From NCBI GenBank assembly GCA_900314995.1, contig OMXK01000008.1, positions 62,001-126,000 of the forward strand: a stretch of 64,000 bases of DNA, given 5' to 3'. Each line of letters opens with the position of its first letter. Positions within the stretch are counted from its first letter, which is position 1. Both the position numbers and the translations under genes were made by a program. The notes beneath the pieces are model-generated. The model saw nothing but the letters and a program-made list of their open reading frames with translations. It ran no database searches and was not told where the DNA came from. Source of the stretch: an uncultured Prevotella sp. (lineage in GTDB: Bacteria; Bacteroidota; Bacteroidia; Bacteroidales; Bacteroidaceae). Positions 27,426 to 36,046 of this stretch are shown here, one piece after another.

Positions 27426-28445
27426 TTATTTCTTTCTGATCACTTTTCTGGTCCTTTTACCTTGGCGGATGATATAGACACCGTTATTTGAATCTCCCTG
27501 GTTACGGATTCCCGACAACGACCAACTATCAACGGGTTCGCCGTCCTCAAGCCGTTCCTCCTGAATATCAGTAGGACTGTTGCCGGGATTGCTGAACGCC
27601 CATCTTGAACCCAGATCGTCAGGCTGTGAGAAGAATAGCGGCGTTTCGTTCACACGGTCGTGACTTCTGGCATATTCGAAGGCTTCGGCCATCGACACTT
27701 CACCGTCGCCGTTGGTGTCGGCATTGATGGGATTCCCCAATTCGTCAGCGCCGTTTACGGCACAGGTCCAATGGTACACGAATTCGTCATAGGTCTTATC
27801 GGGACTCGTCCACGATTGCTCGTACCCTCCGCATGCTGTGGTGATGACGAGATTATTATATAATAGGTTGTCAATGAAACCACCTGCATAGCACTGCCCC
27901 ATCAGGATATTGATAGAACCGATGTCGAACAGACTGACCAGCAGGCCAAAGTGACGGTCGGATAGTTGGACATCGTTCCATAGCCAGATGAATGAGTCGC
28001 TTTCGTGGTCTTTTGACCCTCCATGATCAACGACGAAGATAAACAAGTGGTCGTCAGCCGTCAGCTCTCTCGATAATCGTACCATCACATGGTTGAGTGC
28101 CTGTTCTGTAGCAGGATAGTCTACGTCTTGCACGCCGTCGCCGTCAAGGTCTGTAGGTGATGATTCGAATCCACGGAAATCGGCTCTTAGTAAATCCTCT
28201 TCAGAATCCCCGCCATCGCTCATCAGCACCGTGATGTTTCGCTTGGGAATCCGATAGGTCTGGCTGAGTGTGCGATAGAGGAATGAGCAGTCGTTCCAGT
28301 AGCGTTCGTGGTTGGTAAGCTTGTTGCGCCCGCCATTGATGAGCACAGCATACAGATGATTCTCGGCAGAGCTTTGGGCTCGGGCGGGTGTCAGCTGTAA
28401 CAGCATTGCTGCGATGGTAAAAACCGTCATCAGTCTTCTCATCAT
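27426..28445 (-). CDS. Secreted C13-family (legumain-like) cysteine peptidase
   Basis: This 339-residue protein has a signal peptide (to 'ARAQ') and a caspase/legumain fold. His141 in 'IFVVDHGGSKD' and Cys185 in 'LMGQCYAGGF' form the expected catalytic dyad; the strand 'NHLYAVLINGG' opens the domain. Two Ca-binding-like loops are visible ('DLDGDGVQDVD', 'DTNGDGEVSMAEA'). The C-terminus 'SWSLSGIRNQG..GVYIIRQGKRTRKVIRKK' (gap shown) looks like a sorting tail. C13 enzymes usually cut after Asn or Asp, or act as transamidases. First gene of the three-gene minus-strand unit. Confidence 0.85.
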   Translation of the reverse strand: MMRRLMTVFTIAAMLLQLTPARAQSSAENHLYAVLINGGRNKLTNHERYWNDCSFLYRTLSQTYRIPKRNITVLMSDGGDSEEDLLRADFRGFESSPTDLDGDGVQDVDYPATEQALNHVMVRLSRELTADDHLFIFVVDHGGSKDHESDSFIWLWNDVQLSDRHFGLLVSLFDIGSINILMGQCYAGGFIDNLLYNNLVITTACGGYEQSWTSPDKTYDEFVYHWTCAVNGADELGNPINADTNGDGEVSMAEAFEYARSHDRVNETPLFFSQPDDLGSRWAFSNPGNSPTDIQEERLEDGEPVDSWSLSGIRNQGDSNNGVYIIRQGKRTRKVIRKK

Positions 28446-28458
28446 ACCTTTCTATATG

Positions 28459-28466
28459 CAAAAATA
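28459..28466 (-). promoter_or_regulatory. -7 element (TATTTTTG) of the peptidase/sigma-barrel operon
   Basis: Minus-strand TATTTTTGC ends 13 nt before the ATG at 28445. No clear TTTG sits at -33, so the operon might need an alternative sigma factor. The rest of 28467-28803 is AT-rich with no gene seen. Confidence 0.5.
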
Positions 28467-28731
28467 ATTCTTTAATTCAAGACTTCAACCATATAGATAG
28501 AAAAAAGAGTAAATGACTGCGTGGCGTTAATGTTTTTTTGGAATTTCCTATCAATTATCTAAATAACGTTAATGAAATGTAGCTGATGCAGCAATAGCGA
28601 ATCTTAGCATTTCAATTAGATAGTCCTCCAGCCAGTCTGCTTTTTTGTAATAATAGTAATTATTAATATAGCAGGCCAAAAAGCCAAAGTGGATACAGAT
28701 TTTACTTTGAAAAAACAAATATTTGAATGAT

Positions 28732-28753
28732 TTTTTACTTTCGAAAGTAAAAA
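28732..28753. repeat. Perfect 22-nt palindrome
   Basis: TTTTTACTTTC followed at once by its exact complement, with no loop. A related half, TTTTACTTTGAAAA, occurs near 28710. It may be a regulator-binding site or the base of a hairpin; no target gene is clear, the nearest start being the peptidase gene about 290 nt away. Confidence 0.5.
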
Positions 28754-28803
28754 GCAGTTGAATAACACTCGATTGATGACTTGAGTTAATTCAACGAATT
28801 AAG

Positions 28804-28837
28804 AATCCCCGTGAGCACAAATCGTCTCACGGGGATT
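28804..28837. terminator. Terminator T2 after GH36, inverted copy of T1
   Basis: Arms 28804-28815 (AATCCCCGTGAG) and 28826-28837 pair perfectly around CACAAATCGT. Read on the opposite strand it differs from T1 (23977-24012) only within the loop. It lies 24 nt after the GH36 stop and would end that transcript. Confidence 0.85.
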
Positions 28838-28860
28838 TTCAATATCTCTATGGATTCGGA

Positions 28861-31047
28861 TTACTGGGCCTCGAGGTAGAGGACGCGGCTGCTCCAGTCG
28901 CTCTTGAGCGACCACTCGGGGTTGAGGTTGTTGGGGATGTCGAGGCCGTTGTTCATCAGATACTCGCCGCTGAAGACCTTGCCCTCGATGCTCATCGGCT
29001 TCAGGTCGATGCTGTTCAGCTCGTGTACCTTATATAATTTATTGGCATCGAGGCCAGCCATCTTCACCTTTGGCAGATGCTCGTTCTGGAATGACTCGGT
29101 CTTCCACCAGAAGAAGACAGACTTGGTCTTCTGCTCATTCACGTACATCATCGAGGCGAGGCCCTTCTTGTCGTAAGGAGAAACGAGGCGGTAGATGTCG
29201 CCAAACTGCACGATTGGGCGGATCTCCTTATACTCCTTGATGGCCTTACGGCAGAGGTCCTTCTCAGCTTCGCTCATGTTCTTGGGCTGAATCTCCATAC
29301 CGAGACGTCCGCTCATGGCCACATCGATGCGATACTTCAGCGAGGTGGTGCGGAAGACGGTGTGGTTAGGTGTTGCCGAGATATGGCAGGCCTGAGCGAT
29401 GGCGGGGAAGAAGTAAGAGGTGCCCCACTGCATATAGATGCGCTGCAGGGCATCGGTATTATCAGAGACCCAGAACTCATCGAAGTAAGGCAGCACTCCC
29501 CAGTTAGCACGTCCGCCGCCAGAGGCACAAGCCTGGATGGTCAGGTCGGGATACTTGGCACGGATTCGCTCACAGGTCTTCTGGAAACCACGATGATACT
29601 CAATATAGAGGTGGCTCTGGTCGTTCATCGTGAGATACTGCGAACCGTGATTCATAATCGACATGTTGGCATCCCACTTGATATAATCGATCTCAGGATA
29701 CTTGGTCATCAGGTTGTCGACGATTGAGAACACAAAGTCCTGCACCTTCGGATTCGACATATCGAGCACCAACTGAGTGCCGCCACGACCCAGTACAGGC
29801 TCACGCTTAGGAGCCTTCACGATCCAGTCGGGATGCTGCTCGTAAAGCTCGCTGACGCTGTTGGTCATCTCAGGCTCGATCCAGATACCAAACTTGATAC
29901 CATGCTTCTTGGCATCGCGCAGCAGACCCTCGATACCGTCGGGCAACTTGTTCTTATCAACCTCCCAGTCGCCGAGAGCGCAGTTATCCGTCTTACGAGG
30001 ATACTTCACGCCAAACCAACCATCGTCCATCACGAAGAGTTCGCCACCCATCGAGGCGATGTCGCCCATCATCTGGTCCATACCCGCCTGATTGATGTCC
30101 ATGTAGACACCTTCCCAGGAGTTGAGCAGGATCTTGCGCTCCTTGTTGCCATGAGCCAGCTTGTAGTTGCGGCCCCACTTGTGGAAGTTGCGGCTTACGC
30201 CAGAGAGTCCCTGCTTCGAGAAGCTCAGGGCAACGGCTGGTGTAGCGAAAATCTCACCCTTCTTCAGATGATACTCGGAGTTGTCGGGATTGATGCCTGC
30301 GAAGAAATAGTGGAAATCCGTGTCATCCGTCTCCACCTTCAACTGGTAGTTGCCGCTATAGACGATGGCCGCACCAATCACGTCGCCAGCGTTCTCCTGA
30401 CCCTTGCCGTCGAGCGAGAACATCACCTCGCCATGGGCAGTATGGGCATTGCGCACACCATCCTTATTCTTGATAATCTTCTCGCCAGGAGTCAGCGGCT
30501 CCTCACAGAGGATGGCCTCGTTACCCCAAGAGCCGTAGAACGAACTCAGCCAGACGTTACCACGACGGATGGGCAGTGAGCAGGAAGCAAACTGCGTCAG
30601 CGTGACGGGCTTTGCCTCGCCATTCTGAATCTCTGTCCAGGTCTCGATCATATCCTCATCGGGATAAACCTTGTAGCAGAGATCGACTGTAATCGGATAA
30701 ACGGGGTCTTTCATGGGGATACGGGTAATCTTGCCTTCGCGTTTCACCTCGCCGGTAGCGAAGAGGGCTGTCGACATGTTACCGTCAGCATGGCGCATGG
30801 CAAGCGCAGCCTCGGCAGGGCAGTTCAAGCCATAGGCAGGGTAGGCATCCATCCTGCCGCCACGAGGCGCCTGCAGTTGAGAGAGATCGTAGTCGCTCAG
30901 CTTGGCACCATAATACACATACTGGGGTTGTCTTCCTTCGTCCACGTTCAGAACCATTGTCGTGTTCTTGGTCTGGATCGTCACCTGCTCGGCCTTCGTC
31001 GTCTGGACGCAAGTCAGAAGCAATGCAAAGAATAGAATTTTCTTCAT
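28861..31047 (-). CDS. Alpha-galactosidase, GH36
   Basis: This 728-residue secreted enzyme has a signal peptide (cleaved near 'TTKA'). It has the GH36 N-terminal beta-domain and a TIM barrel ('LFVMDDGWFG' near 337-346, 'FGIWIEPEMTN' near 386-396). The nucleophile is Asp459 in 'YIKWDAN' and the acid/base Asp529 in 'WVSDNTDA'; 'CASGGGRANWG' is also diagnostic. It removes terminal alpha-galactose from oligosaccharides such as raffinose-type sugars or galactomannan. It is a single gene with its own promoter and terminator, divergent from mntP. Confidence 0.93.
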   Translation of the reverse strand: MKKILFFALLLTCVQTTKAEQVTIQTKNTTMVLNVDEGRQPQYVYYGAKLSDYDLSQLQAPRGGRMDAYPAYGLNCPAEAALAMRHADGNMSTALFATGEVKREGKITRIPMKDPVYPITVDLCYKVYPDEDMIETWTEIQNGEAKPVTLTQFASCSLPIRRGNVWLSSFYGSWGNEAILCEEPLTPGEKIIKNKDGVRNAHTAHGEVMFSLDGKGQENAGDVIGAAIVYSGNYQLKVETDDTDFHYFFAGINPDNSEYHLKKGEIFATPAVALSFSKQGLSGVSRNFHKWGRNYKLAHGNKERKILLNSWEGVYMDINQAGMDQMMGDIASMGGELFVMDDGWFGVKYPRKTDNCALGDWEVDKNKLPDGIEGLLRDAKKHGIKFGIWIEPEMTNSVSELYEQHPDWIVKAPKREPVLGRGGTQLVLDMSNPKVQDFVFSIVDNLMTKYPEIDYIKWDANMSIMNHGSQYLTMNDQSHLYIEYHRGFQKTCERIRAKYPDLTIQACASGGGRANWGVLPYFDEFWVSDNTDALQRIYMQWGTSYFFPAIAQACHISATPNHTVFRTTSLKYRIDVAMSGRLGMEIQPKNMSEAEKDLCRKAIKEYKEIRPIVQFGDIYRLVSPYDKKGLASMMYVNEQKTKSVFFWWKTESFQNEHLPKVKMAGLDANKLYKVHELNSIDLKPMSIEGKVFSGEYLMNNGLDIPNNLNPEWSLKSDWSSRVLYLEAQ

Positions 31048-31085
31048 ACGATTATATTAGTTATTGATGTTATGATTTCTGTCTG

Positions 31086-31093
31086 CAAAAATA
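31086..31093 (-). promoter_or_regulatory. -7 element (TATTTTTG) of the GH36 gene
   Basis: Minus-strand TATTTTTGC ends 38 nt before the GH36 ATG at 31047. It forms a divergent pair with the element at 31137. Confidence 0.45.
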
Positions 31094-31136
31094 CAAAAAA
31101 TCTGATAAAAACGTTTCTTCTTTCTTGCTTTTTTAG

Positions 31137-31144
31137 TAATTTTG
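31137..31144 (+). promoter_or_regulatory. -7 element (TAATTTTG) of mntP
   Basis: TAATTTTGC ends 36 nt before the mntP ATG at 31181, which supports that start over an upstream TTG at 31142 that falls inside the element. Confidence 0.5.
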
Positions 31145-31180
31145 CACCCAAAGTGCAAGTATTTGACTGATAAGTACAAT

Positions 31181-31756
31181 ATGAACTCGTTTGATATCTG
31201 GTTATTGGCTATCGCACTTGCTATGGATTGCTTTACGGTTTCCATCGTCAGCGGTGTCATCGTTCGTCGCCATTTTTGGGGGCTTGTGCTTCGCATGGCC
31301 TTCCTCTTTGGTGGCTTCCAGGCGCTGATGCCTTTTCTGGGATGGTTGGCCACGAGTCGCTTTAGTGCACAGCTGGAGGCTGTTGACCATTGGATTGCCT
31401 TTTCGCTGCTGGTGTTCATCGGGGGCAAGATGATCAAAGAGGCATTCGAGGATGAGAAGAAGCCCTCTTTCAATCCGCAGAATCTCCGAGTGCAGCTGCT
31501 GTTGGCCGTTGCCACGAGTATCGATGCCTTGGCCGTTGGTATCTCTTTTGCCTGTCTAGGGTATAGTTCGGCTATCGCGCTCGTAATACCTTTATTTATA
31601 ATAGGGCTGGTCTCTTTCATATTCAGTATGGTGGGTTATGTGCTGGGTGTCCGTTTCGGCAATCGTATCGCCCGTCGTCTGAAGCCGGAGTTGTTGGGTG
31701 GTGCCATCTTGGTGGCTATCGGCTTTAAGATTCTGGTGTCTCATTTATTCGGATAA
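31181..31756 (+). CDS. mntP: Manganese efflux pump MntP
   Basis: This 191-residue inner-membrane protein has six hydrophobic helices arranged as two DUF204 repeats. The first begins 'NSFDIWLLAIALAMDCFTVS', the second contains 'ATSIDALAVGISFACLG'; the membrane-buried Asp residues in both are family hallmarks. MntP exports Mn2+. The start follows the family N-terminus. No manganese (yybP-ykoY) riboswitch is visible in the 36-nt leader. Confidence 0.92.
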   Translation: MNSFDIWLLAIALAMDCFTVSIVSGVIVRRHFWGLVLRMAFLFGGFQALMPFLGWLATSRFSAQLEAVDHWIAFSLLVFIGGKMIKEAFEDEKKPSFNPQNLRVQLLLAVATSIDALAVGISFACLGYSSAIALVIPLFIIGLVSFIFSMVGYVLGVRFGNRIARRLKPELLGGAILVAIGFKILVSHLFG

Positions 31757-31772
31757 TCAAAGATATAAGTAT

Positions 31773-33413
31773 ATGAATAACGTTATGCAGGGTATCATCA
31801 AGTTTGTCGACAAGAACACTTATCCAGTATTGTTGACGCTTTTTATCCTATGGATGTGTGTCGGCATTTTTCCGCTTCGGTGTTATGAGACTGACGGTCA
31901 GGAGATTATTCTCGGCTGTGATATCATGTACCGTGAGGGGTGGTCGTTGCCGCCAGTCTATTCCTATGCCTACAGGATGCAGCCGCTCACAACTATCCTG
32001 GTGGTAGCCTTGAAGCATCTGATGCCATTCTTCACTTGTGAACAGATCTATTGTTTCCTCACAGCGCTAGCTGCATTGCTCTTCCTGTTTGGCAGTATAT
32101 CGTTTGTCCGTCATATCACTAAAGCCTCAAAGTCGATGATTCTGCTGGCGGCGATGCTGTTGCCTGAAATCTATGCCATCGCGATGTATCCCAACACAGC
32201 GATTCCTGCTGCTGCCTGCTTTATCTGGGCGATGGTGCTGATTGTACGTCAGCGTATGTGGCTGGCAAGCGTACTGCTGATCGTGTCCGTGCTGTTCCGT
32301 CTTGACATTCTGGCGGTGTTCCCTGCCGTACTGCCGCTCCTGCTCTTTGAGGGGAAGCCCCTGAAGCGCGCCCTTGGCCTGTCGCTTGGCTATGGCATGT
32401 TTGTGATGGCATTGGTGGTGGGCTTATCCCTGATGCTGAAGACCGACTGGTTCGGCACGTATGAGGAGTATCAGCATAACGGTCCGCTAATCACGCCTGC
32501 CGAAAGGATTCTGTCCATTACGGGTTTCTACTCGCTGGCTTACTTCCTGCTGCTGCCCATAGGCATTGGTGTAATCATTGCCAAGAAACGCTGGATGGAG
32601 CTGTTCGTGGTGCTGCTGCCTATTGTGCTGATACATTATATATATGGGGCGTTTGGCAATGCCTCGAAGCACTACCTCTATAATGCACCTTTCGTGATCA
32701 TCGCTGGTGTGAGGGCTATGGAGTGGCTTCAGGGATTGCTGCGTAAGCATGCCGTGCTGAAGTGGGCAACGGTGGTGGCACTTATCCTCTTTATGACCGT
32801 CTCTGTGCGGAAGTGGAATCTGAGTGTGCCCTGGATCAGCAATAATCCGCTGAACAAGGTGGGCGTCGTTGTGCCGCTCTACGAAACGCAGCGGGCAGAG
32901 ACGGGCTACGGTCTGGGAATCGGTGCCGGCTTCCAGTTGTGTACCAATGATGAGGATATGTTGCTGACAGGTCATGCGTTCTACCCTTGGTATATCCGTG
33001 AGATCAAGCGGGTGATGGGCGACTGGCGCAGTCAGCAGAAGGCAGCTATCGACAAGGTGCCAACGGCGAATATCCTAGTGCTGGAGTTTGGTGCTGCTGC
33101 ACCTCTGTCGTTCGAATATATGACGGAACCCTATCACTTCCAACAGTTGGAGAAGATGCCGGAGGCTTATCGCTATACCATCTCGAACGCTGAGCGCGAC
33201 CTTCATTTCTGGCGTGTCGTGTTGACAGCACCACTTACAGATAGCCAGCAGGTGGTCGGCTATATCAACAGCGTCAGAAAAGACTTCCTCGACGGCGAGT
33301 GCTATCTCCTTTCTGCCAACAATCATTATGGGGCTTGTTACTTTATGGATGAGCTGGTTCCGCAAGGGATACTCGAGAAGAAAGCAGACCGTTTGTACAA
33401 AATATTGAAATAA
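31773..33413 (+). CDS. Polytopic membrane protein, GT-C glycosyltransferase-like
   Basis: This 546-residue protein has about ten hydrophobic helices through residue 370 and a soluble C-terminal part. The first loop contains 'RCYETDGQEIILGCDIMYRE', with an acidic residue where GT-C enzymes place their catalytic Asp. 'RLDILAVFPAVLPLLL' and 'HYIYGAFGNASKHYLYNAPF' resemble mannosyl/arabinosyl-type GT-C enzymes. These use lipid-linked sugars at the periplasmic face. Specific function unknown. The ATG at 31773, 16 nt after the mntP stop, gives a sensible N-terminus. Confidence 0.6.
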   Translation: MNNVMQGIIKFVDKNTYPVLLTLFILWMCVGIFPLRCYETDGQEIILGCDIMYREGWSLPPVYSYAYRMQPLTTILVVALKHLMPFFTCEQIYCFLTALAALLFLFGSISFVRHITKASKSMILLAAMLLPEIYAIAMYPNTAIPAAACFIWAMVLIVRQRMWLASVLLIVSVLFRLDILAVFPAVLPLLLFEGKPLKRALGLSLGYGMFVMALVVGLSLMLKTDWFGTYEEYQHNGPLITPAERILSITGFYSLAYFLLLPIGIGVIIAKKRWMELFVVLLPIVLIHYIYGAFGNASKHYLYNAPFVIIAGVRAMEWLQGLLRKHAVLKWATVVALILFMTVSVRKWNLSVPWISNNPLNKVGVVVPLYETQRAETGYGLGIGAGFQLCTNDEDMLLTGHAFYPWYIREIKRVMGDWRSQQKAAIDKVPTANILVLEFGAAAPLSFEYMTEPYHFQQLEKMPEAYRYTISNAERDLHFWRVVLTAPLTDSQQVVGYINSVRKDFLDGECYLLSANNHYGACYFMDELVPQGILEKKADRLYKILK

Positions 33414-33414
33414 A

Positions 33415-33446
33415 TTTGGTTTTTTGCGCGCTTATTCGTATTTTTG
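33415..33446 (+). promoter_or_regulatory. Promoter of the ABC-cobD-cobS genes (TTTG-N20-TATTTTTG)
   Basis: TTTG at 33415-33418 and TATTTTTG at 33439-33446 match the full consensus. The ATG follows 7 nt later, so the leader is very short and there is no room for a cobalamin riboswitch. Confidence 0.65.
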
Positions 33447-33453
33447 CAGCAAG

Positions 33454-34245
33454 ATGGATGAACAAGGGACAATTCAGCTCAAGAATGTAGGCATCGGCTA
33501 CCAGACGAAACACGGTATAAGGACGGTGGCTGAGGGCATCAATGGCGCTATCCATAGTGGGGCGCTTACTTGTCTGCTTGGTGCCAATGGCGTGGGCAAA
33601 TCAACCTTGTTGCGTACCTTATCCGCCTTCCAGCCGAAGACGGCAGGTGAAATCTTGATTGAGGGCCGTGAGTTGTCCTCCTTTACGGATAAGGAACTGA
33701 GCAGACGGATAGGTGTAGTGCTGACGGAAAAGCCCGATGTGAGGAATATGTCTGTTCGCGAACTCGTCAGTCTTGGGCGCTCACCTTACACAGGGTTCTG
33801 GGGAACATACTCCAAGGAGGACCTGCAGATTGTGGATGAGGCCATCGCCCTGGTGAACATCGAAGACCTGAGTCGGCGGATGGTCCATACGTTGAGTGAT
33901 GGTGAGCGTCAGAAAGTGATGATTGCCAAGGCATTGGCACAACAGACGCCAGTAATCTATCTAGACGAACCTACTGCCTTCCTCGACTATCCCAGTAAGG
34001 TGGAAGTGCTACAGCTGTTGCGTCATATCAGCCGTCAGGCAGGTAAAATCATATTCCTTTCTACACACGATGTGGAACTGGCGCTGCAACTGGCCGATAC
34101 CATCTGGCTGATGACACGTGGAGAGAAGATTGCGATAGGCTCCCCCCAGCAGTTGGCAGAGGATGGCATTCTCAGCCGATTCATCGAGCGGGAGGGAATC
34201 GTTTTCGATCGTGAGACGCTGACAATCAGAATAGTCAAGAAGTAA
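33454..34245 (+). CDS. ABC transporter ATP-binding protein, BtuD/FecE type
   Basis: This 263-residue ATPase has Walker A 'GANGVGKST', the signature 'LSDGERQKVMIAKAL', Walker B 'VIYLDEPTAFLD' and the switch His in 'FLSTHDVEL'. It groups by sequence with the subunits for vitamin B12 or iron-siderophore import. The cobD and cobS genes downstream favour B12 or cobinamide. No permease or binding protein is adjacent, so these must be elsewhere. The start is the ATG at 33454, just after the promoter. Confidence 0.85.
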   Translation: MDEQGTIQLKNVGIGYQTKHGIRTVAEGINGAIHSGALTCLLGANGVGKSTLLRTLSAFQPKTAGEILIEGRELSSFTDKELSRRIGVVLTEKPDVRNMSVRELVSLGRSPYTGFWGTYSKEDLQIVDEAIALVNIEDLSRRMVHTLSDGERQKVMIAKALAQQTPVIYLDEPTAFLDYPSKVEVLQLLRHISRQAGKIIFLSTHDVELALQLADTIWLMTRGEKIAIGSPQQLAEDGILSRFIEREGIVFDRETLTIRIVKK

Positions 34246-34265
34246 TGAGCAAATAAGAGAAAGCT

Positions 34266-35300
34266 ATGATATACGGACATGGGGATGATGTTTTTCGCTA
34301 TGGCGATCAGGTCAAGTTGAATTTCAGTTCTAACGTGTATAATGGAGCTGACCTTTCAGGCTTGAAGGATTATCTGATGCAGCATTTCGATGTTGTGGGT
34401 CACTATCCTGAGCCACGCCCCCATCAGTTGGAGTGTTTGCTGGCGGAAAGTCTGGGGGTTCCTGACAATACCATCATGGTCACTAATGGTGCCAATGAAG
34501 CCATCTATCTGATAGCACAACTCTACAAAGGCTGGTCATCCGTTATCCCACAGCCTACATTCAACGAGTATGAAGATGCCTGCAAGACCTTCAGCCATCT
34601 GGTTTCCTATGATTCTGCCGACGAACTGGAAGTGCTGCCAGACGATCGTCTCTATTGGCTTTGCAATCCTAATAACCCTACGGGTAATGTGCTCAACAAG
34701 AACCTGCTGGCGCATATCATCCGGCAGAATCCCCGTTATCTGTATGTCATAGACCAATCGTATGCAGACTATACCCTGCATCCTACTTTAGAGCCCAAAG
34801 AATTGGCAAACTACTATAATGTATTGTTGATTCACTCGCTCTCGAAGAGATATTGTATTCCCGGTTTGAGGTTGGGATATATATACAGTTCACCTATTAT
34901 TATAGATCGCCTGCAACATATCCGTCAGCCCTGGACGGTGAATGCGCTGGCTATTGAAGCCGGAAAATACCTGGTAAAGCATGATCCGAAGATGATACCC
35001 GACTTGAGGGCTTATCTGGAAGAAGCCAGTCGCCTGCATGCAGAATTATCTGCTATCGAAGGACTGATGTTGATGGACAGCGGTACGAACTTCATGCTGG
35101 TTAACATGGAAGAAGGCAATACCTTTGATCTGAAGAGGTGGCTGATAGAGCAACACGGCATCTTGATTCGTGATGCTTCAAACTTCCGGGGACTTGACAA
35201 CCATTGTTTCCGTGTGACAGCCCGCACCAAGGAGGAGGATGACCAGCTCATAGCGGCTCTTAAACAATATATGGCATGGATCGCATCTGGGCAGCATTGA
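34266..35300 (+). CDS. cobD: L-threonine-O-3-phosphate decarboxylase-like PLP enzyme
   Basis: This 344-residue class-I/II aminotransferase-fold enzyme begins 'MIYGHGDDVFRYG', typical of CobD, which makes (R)-1-aminopropanol phosphate for the cobalamin side chain. The PLP region is 'LIHSLSKRYCIPGLRLGY' with Lys in 'SLSKRY', and 'LCNPNNPTGNVL' is the cofactor-loop motif. Relatives include histidinol-phosphate aminotransferase, which cannot be fully excluded. The overlap with cobS supports CobD. The last 25 nt overlap cobS. Confidence 0.85.
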   Translation: MIYGHGDDVFRYGDQVKLNFSSNVYNGADLSGLKDYLMQHFDVVGHYPEPRPHQLECLLAESLGVPDNTIMVTNGANEAIYLIAQLYKGWSSVIPQPTFNEYEDACKTFSHLVSYDSADELEVLPDDRLYWLCNPNNPTGNVLNKNLLAHIIRQNPRYLYVIDQSYADYTLHPTLEPKELANYYNVLLIHSLSKRYCIPGLRLGYIYSSPIIIDRLQHIRQPWTVNALAIEAGKYLVKHDPKMIPDLRAYLEEASRLHAELSAIEGLMLMDSGTNFMLVNMEEGNTFDLKRWLIEQHGILIRDASNFRGLDNHCFRVTARTKEEDDQLIAALKQYMAWIASGQH

Positions 35301-36046
35301 TCTTTTTTACCCGTCTGCCATTCTGGCGTCTCCATGAGCCGCCCAAGGAGTGTTACCAGACGGTTGTTGAACATTGGCCGTTGGTAGGCTGGCTCACGGG
35401 TGGCATCATGGCTGGTACGCTTTGGCTTTCATCGTTGGTTTTTCCTTATCCAGTGGCAGTGTTACTGGCTATTGTAATGAGGATGCTGGTGACTGGTGCG
35501 CTCCATGAAGATGGTCTGGCGGATTTCCTCGATGGGTTTGGAGGTGGCGGAAACAACCGCCAGCGAATCCTTGCCATCATGAAAGATTCCCATATAGGCA
35601 CCTATGGTGTTATAGGCCTGATACTCTATCTGCTGCTGCTTTTCTCCTGTCTCGTTTCGATGACGCCCAAGATGGCTGCCTTGGCCATTTTGGCAGCTGA
35701 CCCCTTCGCCAAGATGCTCACCAGCCAACTTGTTTCCATGATGCCCTATGCCCGTCGTGAGGAAGAGGCGAAGGCTAAGGTGGTGTATCGGAAGATATCC
35801 GTAGCAAGTGGCATCAGTCTGGCAGTACAGGGCCTGTTACCAATTGCCTTGTTTATATGGTACACTGGTGTGGCTTGGGAAACGATGATCTTCATCCCGG
35901 CGCTCGTCATGTATTTCCTCTATCTGCTTATCTGGCGGAAGATACAAGGTTATACAGGAGACTGCTGTGGGGCTGTCTGCCTGTTGGTGGAATTGTCAGT
36001 CTACTTGACGCTCCTTGCCGGTACTACGCTGATGGCAAGGTTATAG
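35276..36046 (+). CDS. cobS: Adenosylcobinamide-GDP ribazoletransferase (cobalamin synthase)
   Basis: This 256-residue membrane protein joins alpha-ribazole to adenosylcobinamide-GDP, the last lower-ligand step of B12 assembly. 'ALIFFTRLP' at the start and 'GALHEDGLADFLDGFGGG' with its Mg2+-binding Asp residues are diagnostic, followed by several helices. The start lies inside cobD. The stop overlaps by 6 nt the stop of the convergent aldo/keto reductase gene. cobU and cobT are not in the window. Confidence 0.93.
   Translation: MDRIWAALIFFTRLPFWRLHEPPKECYQTVVEHWPLVGWLTGGIMAGTLWLSSLVFPYPVAVLLAIVMRMLVTGALHEDGLADFLDGFGGGGNNRQRILAIMKDSHIGTYGVIGLILYLLLLFSCLVSMTPKMAALAILAADPFAKMLTSQLVSMMPYARREEEAKAKVVYRKISVASGISLAVQGLLPIALFIWYTGVAWETMIFIPALVMYFLYLLIWRKIQGYTGDCCGAVCLLVELSVYLTLLAGTTLMARL

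Noticed and set aside
33414-33453. Cobalamin riboswitch before the ABC-cobD-cobS genes
   Set aside because: Only 40 nt separate the genes and a full promoter occupies most of them.
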